Origin: Streptomyces sp. JJ36
GTDB taxonomy: Bacteria > Actinomycetota > Actinomycetes > Streptomycetales > Streptomycetaceae
NCBI RefSeq assembly: GCF_021696945.1
Contig: NZ_JACYHE010000036.1
Coordinates: forward strand, 1-56,237
Direction: 5' to 3'
Length of the DNA: 56,237 nt
In this document: positions 19,806-30,016 of the stretch, piece after piece
Position numbering within the stretch: the stretch's first letter is position 1
Layout of the letters: the number at the start of each line of letters is the position of its first letter
Notes under the pieces: generated by a model
What the model saw: only the letters and a program-made list of their open reading frames with translations
Databases searched by the model: none
What the model was told of the DNA's origin: nothing
Translations under genes and position numbers: made by a program

Positions 19806-21752
19806 GTGGAATCACTCATCGGGCTGCTCGTCGGCGCCCCGCTGCTCGGTGCGGCCGTCCTGCTCTGCGGCGGCCGCCGGCTCGACCGCACCGGACACTG
19901 GCTGGGCACCGCCCTGGCCGGCGCGTCCTTCGCGATCGGGCTGGTGCTCTTCGCGGAGATGCTGAGCAGGGACGCCGAGGACCGCGCCCTGCACCAGCAC
20001 CTCTTCAGCTGGATCCCGGTCGGCGGCTTTCAGGCGGACGTCGCCTTCCAGCTCGACCAGCTCTCCATGACCTTCGTCCTGCTGATCACCGGGGTCGGCT
20101 CGCTGATCCACCTCTACTCCGTCGGCTACATGGAGCACGACGAGCGGCGCCGGCGCTTCTTCGGTTATCTCAACCTCTTCCTCGCGGCGATGCTCCTGCT
20201 GGTGCTCGCCGACAACTACCTGCTGCTGTACGTCGGCTGGGAGGGCGTCGGTCTCGCCTCCTACCTGCTGATCGGCTTCTGGCAGCACAAGCCCAGCGCG
20301 GCCACCGCCGCCAAGAAGGCGTTCCTGGTGAACCGGGTCGGCGATGTCGGCCTCTCCATCGCGATCATGGTCATGTTCACCACCTTCGGCACCTTCGCCT
20401 TCGAACCGGTGCTGACCTCGGTGGGGGAGACCGGCGAGGGCACCCTGACGGCCATCGGCCTGATGCTGCTGCTCGCCGCCTGCGGCAAGTCGGCCCAGGT
20501 GCCGCTGCAGTCCTGGCTCGGCGACGCGATGGAGGGCCCGACCCCGGTCTCCGCCCTCATCCACGCCGCGACCATGGTGACCGCGGGCGTCTACCTCATC
20601 ACCCGGTCCGCGGACATCTTCAACGCCGCCCCGGACGCCCAGCTCGCGGTGGTCACGGTCGGCGCGGTCACGCTGCTCTTCGGTGCCATCGTCGGGTGTG
20701 CCAAGGACGACATCAAGAAGGCGCTGGCCGGCTCGACCATGTCGCAGATCGGCTACATGATGCTGGCCGCCGGGCTCGGCCCGATCGGCTACGCCTTCGC
20801 CATCATGCACCTGGTCACCCACGGCTTCTTCAAGGCCGGGCTGTTCCTCGGCGCGGGGTCGGTGATGCACGGGATGAACGACGAGGTGGACATGCGCCGC
20901 TACGGCGGCCTGCGGAAGTACATGCCGGTCACCTTCGTCACCTTCGGACTCGGCTATCTGGCGATCATCGGGTTCCCGCCCCTGTCCGGCTTCTTCTCCA
21001 AGGACCTGATCATCGAGGCGGCCTTCGCCAAGGGCGGCACCCAGGGCTGGATCCTGGGCTCCTGCGCGCTGCTGGGCGCGGCCCTCACCGCGTACTACAT
21101 GACGCGGGTGATGGTGCTGACCTTCTTCGGGGAGGAGCGCTGGCGGAACCGGCCGACGCCGTCGCCCGAGGCGTCGGACGTGGAGCCGGCGGCGCAGCAC
21201 CGCGGCGAGCACGCCGAGCCGCACCCGCACGAGTCGCCGAAGACCATGACGATCCCCATGATCGTGCTGGCCTTCGGTTCGGTCTTCGCGGGCTTCTTCT
21301 TCGACCTGAACGAGGCCTTCGTGCACTGGCTGGAGCCGGTCACCGACTTCGAGCACGGTCACCCGCCGGTGTCGGCCTTCACCGTCACCACCGCCACCGT
21401 GGTGGCGCTGCTCATCGGTGCGGGCACCGCCGTGGCCCAGTACGGCCGCCGCCCGGTCCCGGCGACCGCCCCGCGCGGCAGCCTGCTCACCCGGGCGGCC
21501 CGGCGCGACCTGCTCCAGGACGACTTCAACCACGTGGCGCTGGTCAAGCCCGGCGAGTACCTGACGCGCGGCCTGGTCTACCTCGACCACAAGCTCGTCG
21601 ACGGTGTGGTCAACGGCACCGCCGCCGCCTTCGGCGGCGCGTCCGGACGGCTGCGCCGGGTCCAGAACGGTTTCGCCCGCTCGTACGCGGTCTCGATGTT
21701 CGGCGGTGCGGCGGTGCTCGTCGCCGCCACCCTGCTGATGAGGGCGGTCTGA
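19806..21752 (+). CDS. nuoL: NADH-quinone oxidoreductase subunit L
   Basis: A 648-residue antiporter-like proton-pumping subunit with many transmembrane helices and the long lateral helix at its C-terminus. Signatures include [23 protein letters not shown], with the key Glu, and [31 protein letters not shown], split here only for description. A His/Glu-rich loop (about residues 455-480) precedes the last helices. The GTG start follows AAGGAG at 19791-19796. Confidence 0.97.
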   Translation: MESLIGLLVGAPLLGAAVLLCGGRRLDRTGHWLGTALAGASFAIGLVLFAEMLSRDAEDRALHQHLFSWIPVGGFQADVAFQLDQLSMTFVLLITGVGSLIHLYSVGYMEHDERRRRFFGYLNLFLAAMLLLVLADNYLLLYVGWEGVGLASYLLIGFWQHKPSAATAAKKAFLVNRVGDVGLSIAIMVMFTTFGTFAFEPVLTSVGETGEGTLTAIGLMLLLAACGKSAQVPLQSWLGDAMEGPTPVSALIHAATMVTAGVYLITRSADIFNAAPDAQLAVVTVGAVTLLFGAIVGCAKDDIKKALAGSTMSQIGYMMLAAGLGPIGYAFAIMHLVTHGFFKAGLFLGAGSVMHGMNDEVDMRRYGGLRKYMPVTFVTFGLGYLAIIGFPPLSGFFSKDLIIEAAFAKGGTQGWILGSCALLGAALTAYYMTRVMVLTFFGEERWRNRPTPSPEASDVEPAAQHRGEHAEPHPHESPKTMTIPMIVLAFGSVFAGFFFDLNEAFVHWLEPVTDFEHGHPPVSAFTVTTATVVALLIGAGTAVAQYGRRPVPATAPRGSLLTRAARRDLLQDDFNHVALVKPGEYLTRGLVYLDHKLVDGVVNGTAAAFGGASGRLRRVQNGFARSYAVSMFGGAAVLVAATLLMRAV

Positions 21753-21753
21753 G

Positions 21754-23349
21754 ATGTCATTTCCCCTGCTGACGGTCACGGCCGCGGTCCCGGCGATCGG
21801 TGCGATCGCCACCGCCGCCGTGCCCGCCGCCAAGCGCACCACGGCGAAGTGGCTGGCGCTGTTCACCTCGCTGGCGACGGTCGTGCTGGCCGCCGCCGTG
21901 CTGGTCCGCTTCGACCCGGGAGGCGACCGCTACCAGCTCACCGAGTCGCACGCGTGGATCGCCGACTTCGGCGTCCGCTACGAGCTGGGCGTGGACGGCA
22001 TCGGCGCCGTGCTGGTGGCGCTGACCGCGGTGCTCATCCCGTTCGTCATCCTGGCCGGCTGGCACGACGCCGACCTCCGGGAGGGTGAGGAGCCCCGCGG
22101 CCGGTGGCGGCCCACCCAGGGCTTCTTCGCCCTGATCCTGGCCGTCGAGGCGATGGTGATCCTCTCCTTCCTGGCCACGGACGTCTTCCTCTTCTACATC
22201 TTCTTCGAGGCCATGCTCATCCCGATGTACTTCCTCATCGGGGGCTTCGGGGACCGTGCCCACGAGCACGGCGAGGAGGAGGCGGCGCGGCAGCGCAGCT
22301 ACGCCGCGGTGAAGTTCCTCCTCTACAACCTGGCCGGCGGCCTCATCATGCTGGCCGCCGTCATCGGGCTGTACGCGGTCACCGCCGACCAGCTCGACGC
22401 CGGCACCTTCTCCCTGCAGGCCATCACCGAGGCGCGCGCCGCCGGCGAGCTGGACATGGCCACCAGCACCGAGCGGCTGCTCTTCCTCGGCTTCTTCTTC
22501 GCCTTCGCGGTGAAGGCGCCGCTGTGGCCGCTGCACACCTGGCTGCCCAACGCGATGGGCGAGTCCACCGCGCCGGTGGCCGTGCTCATCACCGCGGTGG
22601 TCGACAAGGTCGGCACCTTCGCGATGCTCCGCTTCTGCCTCGGCCTCTTCCCCGGCGCGAGCGAGTGGGCCACCCCGGTGGTGCTGGCGCTGGCGCTGGT
22701 CAGCATCGTCTACGGCGCCCTGCTGGCGGTCGGCCAGCGGGACATCAAGCGGCTGATCGCCTACGCGTCCATCTCCCACTTCGGCTTCATCATCATGGGC
22801 ATCTTCGCGATGACCTCGCAGGGCCAGGGCGGCGCCACGCTCTACATGGTCAACCACGGCCTCTCGACGGCCGCCCTGATGCTGGTCGCCGGCTTCCTGA
22901 TCTCGCGGCGCGGCTCCCGGCTCATCGCGGACTACGGCGGCGTGCAGAAGGTGGCCCCGGTGCTGGCCGGCACCTTCCTGGTGGGCGGCCTGGCGACGCT
23001 GTCGCTGCCCGGGCTGGCGCCGTTCGTCAGCGAGTTCCTGGTGCTGGTCGGCACCTTCAGCCGGTATCCGGTGGTGGGTGTCATCGCCACCGCGGGCATC
23101 GTGCTCGCCGCGCTCTACGTCCTGGTGCTCTACCAGCGCACGATGACCGGCCCGGTGCGGGCCGAGGTCCGCCGGATGCCGGACCTGCGGGTCCGGGAGC
23201 TGGCCGTGGCGGCACCGCTGATCGCCCTGCTCATCTTCCTCGGCGTCTTCCCGAAGCCGCTGACGGAGATCGTCAATCCCGCCGTCGAGCACACCCTCTC
23301 GGACGTGCGGAAGGAAGACCCTGCTCCGGAGGTGGAGGCGGCCAAGTGA
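21754..23349 (+). CDS. nuoM: NADH-quinone oxidoreductase subunit M
   Basis: A 531-residue antiporter-like proton-pumping subunit. The signatures are FYIFFEAMLIPMYFLIG with the membrane glutamate, and FAVKAPLWPLHTWLPNAM with the helix-7 lysine. It starts one base after the nuoL stop and overlaps nuoN by four bases. Confidence 0.97.
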   Translation: MSFPLLTVTAAVPAIGAIATAAVPAAKRTTAKWLALFTSLATVVLAAAVLVRFDPGGDRYQLTESHAWIADFGVRYELGVDGIGAVLVALTAVLIPFVILAGWHDADLREGEEPRGRWRPTQGFFALILAVEAMVILSFLATDVFLFYIFFEAMLIPMYFLIGGFGDRAHEHGEEEAARQRSYAAVKFLLYNLAGGLIMLAAVIGLYAVTADQLDAGTFSLQAITEARAAGELDMATSTERLLFLGFFFAFAVKAPLWPLHTWLPNAMGESTAPVAVLITAVVDKVGTFAMLRFCLGLFPGASEWATPVVLALALVSIVYGALLAVGQRDIKRLIAYASISHFGFIIMGIFAMTSQGQGGATLYMVNHGLSTAALMLVAGFLISRRGSRLIADYGGVQKVAPVLAGTFLVGGLATLSLPGLAPFVSEFLVLVGTFSRYPVVGVIATAGIVLAALYVLVLYQRTMTGPVRAEVRRMPDLRVRELAVAAPLIALLIFLGVFPKPLTEIVNPAVEHTLSDVRKEDPAPEVEAAK

Positions 23350-25010
23350 GCGTGAGCCAGAGCACCACACACGCCGTCCACGGTCTGTGGACGCTGGGGG
23401 CGGAGTCCCCCGAGAAGATCCCGACCCCGCACTTCGAGTACGCCCAGCTCTCCCCGATGCTGATCGTGCTCGGCGCCGCGCTGGTCGGGGTCCTCATCGA
23501 GGCGTTCGCGCCCCGCCGGGCCCGCTACGGCGCCCAGTTGCTGGTCGCCGTCGCCGGTCTGGCCTCCGCCTTCGCGGCGGTGGTCGCCCTGGCGCTGGGC
23601 GGGCACGGCACCACCGAGGCGCAGATCGCCGCCATGGGGGCGATCGCCGTGGACGGCCCGGCCCTCTTCCTGCAGGGCACCATCCTGCTGGTCGGGCTGG
23701 TGGCCGCGTTCACCTTCGCGGAGCGCAGGCTGGACCCGGTCGCGCACGGCCGGCGGGTCGACTCCTTCACCCCGCAGGCGGCGGCCACCCCGGGCGGCCC
23801 GGCCGAGGAACAGGCGCTCAAGGCGGGCTTCACCACCACCGAGGTCTTCCCGCTCGCCCTGTTCGCGATCGCCGGCATGCTGATCTTCCCGGCGGCCAAC
23901 GACCTGCTGACCCTCTTCGTGGCGCTGGAGGTCTTCTCCCTCCCGCTCTACATCCTCTGCGCGCTGGCCCGCCGCAACCGCCTGCTCTCGCAGGAGGCGG
24001 CGGTGAAGTACTTCCTGCTGGGCGCCTTCTCCTCCGCCTTCCTGCTGTTCGGCATCGCGCTGCTGTACGGCTACGCGGGCGCGGTGGACTACGCCGGCAT
24101 CGCCCGGGTCATCGGCAACGCCGAGACCACCACCACCCCGGCGCTCGCGGAGACCACGGGCAACGACGCGCTGCTGCTGGTCGGCGGCGCGATGGTGCTG
24201 ATGGGCCTGCTCTTCAAGGTCGGCGCGGTGCCGTTCCACATGTGGACCCCGGACGTCTACCAGGGCGCTCCGACCCCGGTCACCGGCTTCATGGCGGCGG
24301 CCACCAAGGTGGCGGCCTTCGGCGCGCTGCTGCGGCTGCTCTACGTGGTGCTGCCGGGGCTGCGCTGGGACTGGGAGCCGGTGCTGTGGGGCGTCGCCAT
24401 CGTCACCATGCTGGGCGGCGCGATCGTGGCCATCACCCAGACCGACATCAAGCGGCTGCTGGCCTACTCCTCGATCGCGCACGCCGGCTTCATCCTCGCC
24501 GGTGTCATCGCGACCTCGGAGGACGGCGTCTCCTCTGTGCTGTTCTACCTGGGCGCCTACTCGTTCGTGACGCTGGGCGCGTTCGCGGTGGTGACCCTGG
24601 TGCGGGACGCCGGCGGCGAGGCCACCCACCTGTCGAAGTGGGCCGGGCTGGGGCGGCGTTCGCCGCTGGTGGCCGCGGTCTTCGCGGTGTTCCTGCTGGC
24701 CTTCGCGGGCATCCCGCTGACCTCCGGCTTCGCCGGGAAGTTCGCGGTGTTCAAGGCCGCGGCGGAGAGCGGCGCGGGCGCGCTGGTGGTGGTCGGTGTG
24801 ATCGCCTCCGCCATCGCCGCGTTCTTCTACGTCCGTGTCATCGTGCTGATGTTCTTCAGCGAGCCCAAGGCGGACGGGCCCAGCGTCGCGGTGCCCAGCC
24901 CGCTCACGGTCACCGCCATCACCGTCGGCGTCGTGGTGACCCTGGTGCTGGGCGTCGCCCCGCAGTACTTCCTGGACCTGGCGAGCCAGGCCGGGGTGTT
25001 CGTGCGGTAG
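23346..25010 (+). CDS. nuoN: NADH-quinone oxidoreductase subunit N
   Basis: A 554-residue antiporter-like subunit and the last gene of the operon. Family blocks are LFVALEVFSLPLYILCAL, VGAVPFHMWTPDVYQGAPTPVTG and TDIKRLLAYSSIAHAGF. GTG 23346 overlaps the nuoM stop (GTGA). A 125-bp gap follows, after which the candidate biosynthetic cluster begins. Confidence 0.97.
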   Translation: MSVSQSTTHAVHGLWTLGAESPEKIPTPHFEYAQLSPMLIVLGAALVGVLIEAFAPRRARYGAQLLVAVAGLASAFAAVVALALGGHGTTEAQIAAMGAIAVDGPALFLQGTILLVGLVAAFTFAERRLDPVAHGRRVDSFTPQAAATPGGPAEEQALKAGFTTTEVFPLALFAIAGMLIFPAANDLLTLFVALEVFSLPLYILCALARRNRLLSQEAAVKYFLLGAFSSAFLLFGIALLYGYAGAVDYAGIARVIGNAETTTTPALAETTGNDALLLVGGAMVLMGLLFKVGAVPFHMWTPDVYQGAPTPVTGFMAAATKVAAFGALLRLLYVVLPGLRWDWEPVLWGVAIVTMLGGAIVAITQTDIKRLLAYSSIAHAGFILAGVIATSEDGVSSVLFYLGAYSFVTLGAFAVVTLVRDAGGEATHLSKWAGLGRRSPLVAAVFAVFLLAFAGIPLTSGFAGKFAVFKAAAESGAGALVVVGVIASAIAAFFYVRVIVLMFFSEPKADGPSVAVPSPLTVTAITVGVVVTLVLGVAPQYFLDLASQAGVFVR

Positions 25011-25029
25011 CCGCTTCTGCCGAAGCCCT

Positions 25030-25066
25030 CACCCGGCGGCGGGCGTACGCGTATCGTCGCCGGGTG
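25030..25066 (+). terminator. Weak hairpin after nuoN
   Basis: A 9-bp perfect stem (25030-25038 with 25058-25066) with a 19-base loop lies 20 bases past the nuoN stop. The loop also holds a TATCGT -10-like element (25052-25057) that could serve the following ABC transporter genes, so terminator and promoter may overlap. Confidence 0.4.
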
Positions 25067-25135
25067 CGGGGCCGGGCGGCGCCCGGGGGGACTCCGCACC
25101 GTACGGAGGGACGAGGGGAGCTGGGGGGCAGCAGC

Positions 25136-25873
25136 ATGGCCGGTACGGTCAGGGTCGAGCTCGACCGGGTCGTCCACGACTACCGGCGCGGAGAACAGAC
25201 CGTCCGCGCCCTGAACCAGGTGTCCTTGTCCCTCGAGGCCGGGCGGTGCGTCTCGGTGCTGGGCCCCTCCGGCTCGGGCAAGAGCACGATGCTCCACCTC
25301 ATGGGGGCCCTGGACACCCCCACGGAGGGCCGGGTGCTGCTGGACGGCACCGACCTCGGCGCGCTGGGCGACGACCGGCTCTCCGACCTGCGTCGCGCCC
25401 GCGTCGGCTTCGTCTTCCAGTTCTTCCACCTGCTGCCCGCGCTCACCGCGTGGGAGAACGTCGCCGTGCCCCGGCTGCTCGGCGGCGAGCCGCTGGGCGC
25501 CGTCCGCGACGAGGCCGTCGCGCTGCTGGAGCGGGTGGGCCTCGGGACCCGCACCGACCACCGCCCGCAGGAGATGTCCGGCGGGCAGATGCAGCGGGTC
25601 GCCATCGCCCGCGCCCTGGTGATGGACCCCGCGATCATCCTCGCCGACGAACCCACCGGCAACGTCGACACCCGCACCGGCGAGGAACTCCTCGACCTGC
25701 TCACCGGCCTCGCACACGACGGCTCCGGACGGGCCGTGGTGATGGTCACGCACAGCATGGACGCCGCGTTACGCAGCGACCGGGCGGTACTCCTCACCGA
25801 CGGCGCGGTGGTGGCCGACGGCGCGCCGCAGGACGTGGTCGCGACCTACGCCGGGCAGGGAGGCGCGCGGTGA
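25136..25873 (+). CDS. ABC transporter ATP-binding protein (MacB/LolD type)
   Basis: A 245-residue ATPase that powers the permease encoded next. Walker A is GPSGSGKST (residues 43-51), the Q-loop region is GFVFQFFHLLP, the signature is MSGGQMQR and Walker B is IILADEPTGNVD, with a switch His in VTHS. This is the MacB/LolD/FtsE branch, usually used for export or extrusion rather than uptake. Codon 212 is TTA (25769-25771), a rare leucine codon that in Streptomyces needs the bldA tRNA. The stop overlaps the permease GTG. It is the first plus-strand gene of the candidate cluster and may export its product. Confidence 0.93.
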   Translation: MAGTVRVELDRVVHDYRRGEQTVRALNQVSLSLEAGRCVSVLGPSGSGKSTMLHLMGALDTPTEGRVLLDGTDLGALGDDRLSDLRRARVGFVFQFFHLLPALTAWENVAVPRLLGGEPLGAVRDEAVALLERVGLGTRTDHRPQEMSGGQMQRVAIARALVMDPAIILADEPTGNVDTRTGEELLDLLTGLAHDGSGRAVVMVTHSMDAALRSDRAVLLTDGAVVADGAPQDVVATYAGQGGAR

Positions 25874-28401
25874 CCGGGCCCCGCGTGGTGCTCGCCCGGC
25901 TCCGGCTGTTCCACCTCCGCACGCTGCGCACCCGTCCCGGCCGCAGCCTGCTCTCGCTCGGCGTGATCACCGTCTCCGCCGCCCTCATCGTCTCCGTCCT
26001 CGGCATCTACGGCTCGGTCAGCGGCTCCGCCGGAAGGCTCGCCGAACGCCTCTCCGGGCGCGCCGAACTGGAGATCACCGGGCGCACCGACGGCGGGCTG
26101 GACCCGTCGGTGCTGCGGCGGGCCGCGGAGACCGAGGGCGTCGCGGCCGCCGTGCCGCTGGTCCGCACCCCGGTGCTGCTGGACGGCGAACGAGTGCTGC
26201 TGCTGGGCACCGACGCCTCCGCCGCCGCGCTGGACAGCACCCTCGCCGCGGTGGTGCGGAAGGCCGGCGCGGAGGCCCGGCCGGGCGGCGACGCGGTGCT
26301 GGCGGGGCCCGGCCTGGCGGCCCCGCCGGGCGGCGAACGGATCACCGTGCAGGCGATGACCGGCGAGCAGCACACCGTACGCCTCGCCGGCACCCTGGAG
26401 GGCGGCCCCGCCCGGCGGGTCAACAGCGGCGACTACCTGCTGGCGCCGCTACCGCTCGCCCAGCGGCTCGGCGGGCTGGACGGGCGGTTGCAGTCGGTGC
26501 TGATCGTCCCCGAGGCGGGCACCGGACGGGACACCCTGGAGCGGGAACTCTCCACCGCACTGGGCCCGCAGGCGTACGTGGCGGACACCTCCTTCCGCGC
26601 CGAGCAGGCCGCGGAGGCCACGGCCATGGTGCGCAACGTGACGCTGCTGGTGGCCTTCATCGCCCTGGTCGTGGCGGGCTTCCTGGTCTTCAACACGATG
26701 AACATGGCGGCCGCCGAACGCCGTTCCGAGCTGGCCGCGCTGCGCGCCCTGGGTGCCCGGCGGCGGCCGCTGACGCGGGACTTCCTGCTGGAGGCCGCAC
26801 TGCTGGCGGCGCTCGGCGCCGCCCTGGGGAGCGCGCTCGGCCGGCTGCTGGCCGGGGCCGGCATCGACGCGCTGCCCCCGGTGGTCACCGACGCGGTGGA
26901 CGCGCGGATCGAGCTCGCGATGCCCGCGACGGCCGTCCCGGCGGCGCTGGTGGCCTGCGTCGCCGCCGGGCTGGCCTCCGCCTGGCCGGCGGCCCGCCGG
27001 GTCTCCCGGGTGCAGCCGGTGGAGGCGCTGCGCACCGCCGACCCGGTGACGGAGCGCGCGGAGCCCGCCCGCAGCCCACGCCGGATGGCGGCGCTCACCG
27101 CGGGTCTGGTGCTGGCCGCGCTGGCCTTCGTGGTCGCGGCCGCCTTCGACGACACCCGCTCCTTCGGCGCGACCAGCCTCTTCGTGCTGGGCGTGCTGCT
27201 GGTGGCGTACGCCCTGACCCGGCAGCTCGTCCGGGCGGCCTCCTGGCTCGCCGGGCGGTTCGGCGCCCCCGGCCGGATCGCCGCCTCCGCGGTGGAGCGG
27301 GCGCCGCGCCGGGTGTGGGCGACGGGCATGACGGTCTGCCTGGCGGTCGCGATCGGCGCGGCCACCACGGGCTCCTCGCAGAACACCGTGGCGGCGGCCT
27401 CGGAGAACGTCTCGACGCTGGCCGACACCGATGTCATGGTGCAGCGCGCCGCGGAGGACGTGCTGCCCGTCCGCCCGCTGCTGCCGCGGGAGACCGGACG
27501 CGAGCTGGCGGCCGTGGACGGCGTGGCCCGGGCCGTCCCCGGCCAGTTCACCTTCCTGCACCTGGACGGCGACCGGGTGCTGCTCCAGGGCGTCGGCGGG
27601 CGCAGCAACTCCACCGCCTACCGGCTGGCCGCCCCCGAGGCGCGGAAGGCCCTCCGGGAGGGCACCGGCGCCGTGGTCTCCACCGGCTTCGCCCGGGACC
27701 ACGGCCTGGCCGCGGGCGACGTGCTGCGGCTGCCCACCCCGCACGGCGAGCAGCGGGTGCGGATCGTGGACGTGGTGGACTACGTGTCCCTGGGCGCCGG
27801 GCTGGTCGCCGTCTCGCTGGACCGGCTCGGCGCGTGGTTCGGGCCGGACGGCGCCTCCTTCTACGAGGTGCAGACGGCGGACGGCGCCCCGGTGACGGAG
27901 GTGCGGCGGCGGCTGGAGGAGTGGGCCGGCCGGCAGCCGTACCCGGTGCACGTGCTGACCGGTGCGGAGTCCGTCGCCGCCACCGAGTCCGCGGTGCGCC
28001 AGGTCGGGGCGCTGGCCCTGGTCCTCCAGTGGATCATCGCCGGTGTGGCGGCGCTGGCCCTGCTGAACACCCTGATGCTCGCCGTCGTCGAGCGCCGCCG
28101 CGAGCTGGGCATCCTGCGCGCACTGGGCGGCAGCCGGCGGTACGTCCGCCGGGTGATCCTCGCCGAGGCGGCGGCGGTGAGCGTCGTCGGCGGGGCCGCC
28201 GGCCTGCTGGTCGGCACGGTGCTGCACGCCCTGTCGACCGCCGTGATGGCGGACGCGCTCGCGCTGGACATCCCGTTCGCGCCCGCCCCGGCCGCGGTGG
28301 CGCTGGCCGGCGGCGCGATCGTCGTCGCGCTGGCCGGCGCGCTGCCGCCGGCCCGGCGGGCGGGGCGGCTCGACGTGGTGCAGGCGATCGGCTACGAGTG
28401 A
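25870..28401 (+). CDS. ABC transporter permease (FtsX/MacB-like, duplicated domain)
   Basis: An 843-residue membrane permease with two FtsX-type halves. Each half has one N-side helix or helices, a large extracytoplasmic domain and a trio of helices with the family block (RRSELAALRALGARR; RRRELGILRALGGSRR). It ends with the usual ARRAGRLDVVQAIGYE. The GTG overlaps the ATPase stop by four bases, so the two are coupled. The substrate is unknown; an exporter for the neighbouring pathway's product is an inference. Confidence 0.9.
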   Translation: MTGPRVVLARLRLFHLRTLRTRPGRSLLSLGVITVSAALIVSVLGIYGSVSGSAGRLAERLSGRAELEITGRTDGGLDPSVLRRAAETEGVAAAVPLVRTPVLLDGERVLLLGTDASAAALDSTLAAVVRKAGAEARPGGDAVLAGPGLAAPPGGERITVQAMTGEQHTVRLAGTLEGGPARRVNSGDYLLAPLPLAQRLGGLDGRLQSVLIVPEAGTGRDTLERELSTALGPQAYVADTSFRAEQAAEATAMVRNVTLLVAFIALVVAGFLVFNTMNMAAAERRSELAALRALGARRRPLTRDFLLEAALLAALGAALGSALGRLLAGAGIDALPPVVTDAVDARIELAMPATAVPAALVACVAAGLASAWPAARRVSRVQPVEALRTADPVTERAEPARSPRRMAALTAGLVLAALAFVVAAAFDDTRSFGATSLFVLGVLLVAYALTRQLVRAASWLAGRFGAPGRIAASAVERAPRRVWATGMTVCLAVAIGAATTGSSQNTVAAASENVSTLADTDVMVQRAAEDVLPVRPLLPRETGRELAAVDGVARAVPGQFTFLHLDGDRVLLQGVGGRSNSTAYRLAAPEARKALREGTGAVVSTGFARDHGLAAGDVLRLPTPHGEQRVRIVDVVDYVSLGAGLVAVSLDRLGAWFGPDGASFYEVQTADGAPVTEVRRRLEEWAGRQPYPVHVLTGAESVAATESAVRQVGALALVLQWIIAGVAALALLNTLMLAVVERRRELGILRALGGSRRYVRRVILAEAAAVSVVGGAAGLLVGTVLHALSTAVMADALALDIPFAPAPAAVALAGGAIVVALAGALPPARRAGRLDVVQAIGYE

Positions 28402-28419
28402 CGAGCGGAGTGCGGACGA

Positions 28420-29784
28420 ATGCGTGACAGCGAGGTGCCGGGACCCCGGCCCCACCAGATCCCGGCCCTGCTGCGGCTGGCCGTCAGCGACCCGCTGCGG
28501 TCCATGCGGCAGACGGTCGCGCGGTACGGCGACGTGGTGCGGCTCCCGATCGCCCCGGGCCGCAGCATCCACCTCTTCTGCCGCCCGGAGCACGCCGAGC
28601 ATGTGCTGGTGGCGCAGCAGCAGCGGTACGGCAAGGCGTTCACCTACCGGCCGCTGCGCGAGTGGATCGGGCTCGGCCTGATCACCAGCGACGGCGAGCT
28701 GTGGGAGCGGCAGCGGCGGCTGATCCAGCCGCTCTTCTCGCACCGCCGGGTGCTGGGCCTCCAGCCGCTGATGGCCGAGGCGGTCTCCCGCACCCTGGAC
28801 TCCTGGGACCGGCTGCCGGACGGCAGCGTGCTGGAGGCCACCGAGGCGATGAGCGGGCTGACCATCGACATCGTCGGTGCGACGCTCTTCGGCGCGGACC
28901 TCTCCGGCGACAAGGACCGCGTCTACCACGCCGTCGAGTCCCTCCAGCACGCCGTGACCCGGGTGGTGAAGAACCCGTTGACCTGGGTGGCGCCCCGGCT
29001 GGCCTACCGCACCACGCCCGGCTACCGGGAGTGGGACCACGCCAAGTCGGTGATCGACGCCGTGGTCGCCCGGGTCATCGCCGCCCGCCGTGCCCGGGAC
29101 CGCGGGGACGAGGGCCGCGACCTGCTGGACGCGCTGCTCGACGCCCGCTACGAGGACGGCTCGGCGATCGGCGACCGGCAGCTCCGGGACGAGATCGTCA
29201 CCTTCTTCATGGCCGGGCACGAGACCAGCGCCAACTCGCTGGCCTGGACGCTCTACCTGCTCTCCACCGCGCCCGCGGTCCGCGAGCGGCTGGAGGAGGA
29301 GGTGGACACGGTGCTCGCCGGCCGCGTACCCGGCCCGGAGGACCTGGACAAGCTGGTGTGGACGAAGGCCGTGCTGAGCGAGTCCCTGCGGCTCTACCCG
29401 CCGGTGTGGACGGTCGAGCGGGACGCCGAGGCCGAGGACGAGGTCGGGGGCGTACGGGTGCGCCCGGGCAGCACCGTGATCGTGCCGCCGTACCTGGTGC
29501 ACCGGCACCCGGCGGTCTGGCCGAACGCCGAGGCGTTCGACCCGGAGCGCTTCCTGCCGGAGCGGGCCGCGGGCCGGCACCGCTACGCCTACATCCCCTT
29601 CGGCGGCGGGCGGCGGATGTGTGTCGGCAACGCGTTCGCACTGATCGAGGTGGTGCTGGCGCTGGCGATGATCACCCAGCGGTACCGGCTGAACCTGCTG
29701 CCGGGATTCGACCCGGCGGCGAAGTTCACCGTCACCATGCGGCCGCTGCACGCGATGGCGATGTCGCTGCACCGGCGCGGGTGA
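28420..29784 (+). CDS. Cytochrome P450 (first of a tandem pair)
   Basis: A 454-residue soluble bacterial P450. The oxygen-binding I-helix is AGHETS (265-270), the K-helix ExxR is Glu321-Arg324 (ESLR), and the heme loop FGGGRRMCVG places the ligand at Cys401. The PERF-like block is DPERFLP. The general style (LYPPVW, IPFGGGRR) resembles CYP4/CYP110/CYP183-like enzymes that oxidise long alkyl or terpene groups; the exact family cannot be told by eye. It follows the exporter by 18 bases and is closely similar to the next gene, so it is probably a tailoring oxygenase of the cluster. Confidence 0.92.
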   Translation: MRDSEVPGPRPHQIPALLRLAVSDPLRSMRQTVARYGDVVRLPIAPGRSIHLFCRPEHAEHVLVAQQQRYGKAFTYRPLREWIGLGLITSDGELWERQRRLIQPLFSHRRVLGLQPLMAEAVSRTLDSWDRLPDGSVLEATEAMSGLTIDIVGATLFGADLSGDKDRVYHAVESLQHAVTRVVKNPLTWVAPRLAYRTTPGYREWDHAKSVIDAVVARVIAARRARDRGDEGRDLLDALLDARYEDGSAIGDRQLRDEIVTFFMAGHETSANSLAWTLYLLSTAPAVRERLEEEVDTVLAGRVPGPEDLDKLVWTKAVLSESLRLYPPVWTVERDAEAEDEVGGVRVRPGSTVIVPPYLVHRHPAVWPNAEAFDPERFLPERAAGRHRYAYIPFGGGRRMCVGNAFALIEVVLALAMITQRYRLNLLPGFDPAAKFTVTMRPLHAMAMSLHRRG

Positions 29785-30016
29785 GCCGGGCGGTGGCGGT
29801 GCGGGACGGCGCGCGCGGCCGCGGTGCTGGTGCCGGAAGCCGGTCCCGGCATGGGCCGGCGCGGCGGTGGACGCGGTGGCTGCGGCGAGGGGGCGCCGGG
29901 GCGGTGGACGCGGCGGGCGCGAGGCCCGGGACGTACGGCAGGTGGGGCGGCGCGAGCAGGACGCGCCGGGCGAGCAGGGCGCGCGGGATGCACAGGAGCG
30001 GTGGGAGGAGCACGAC

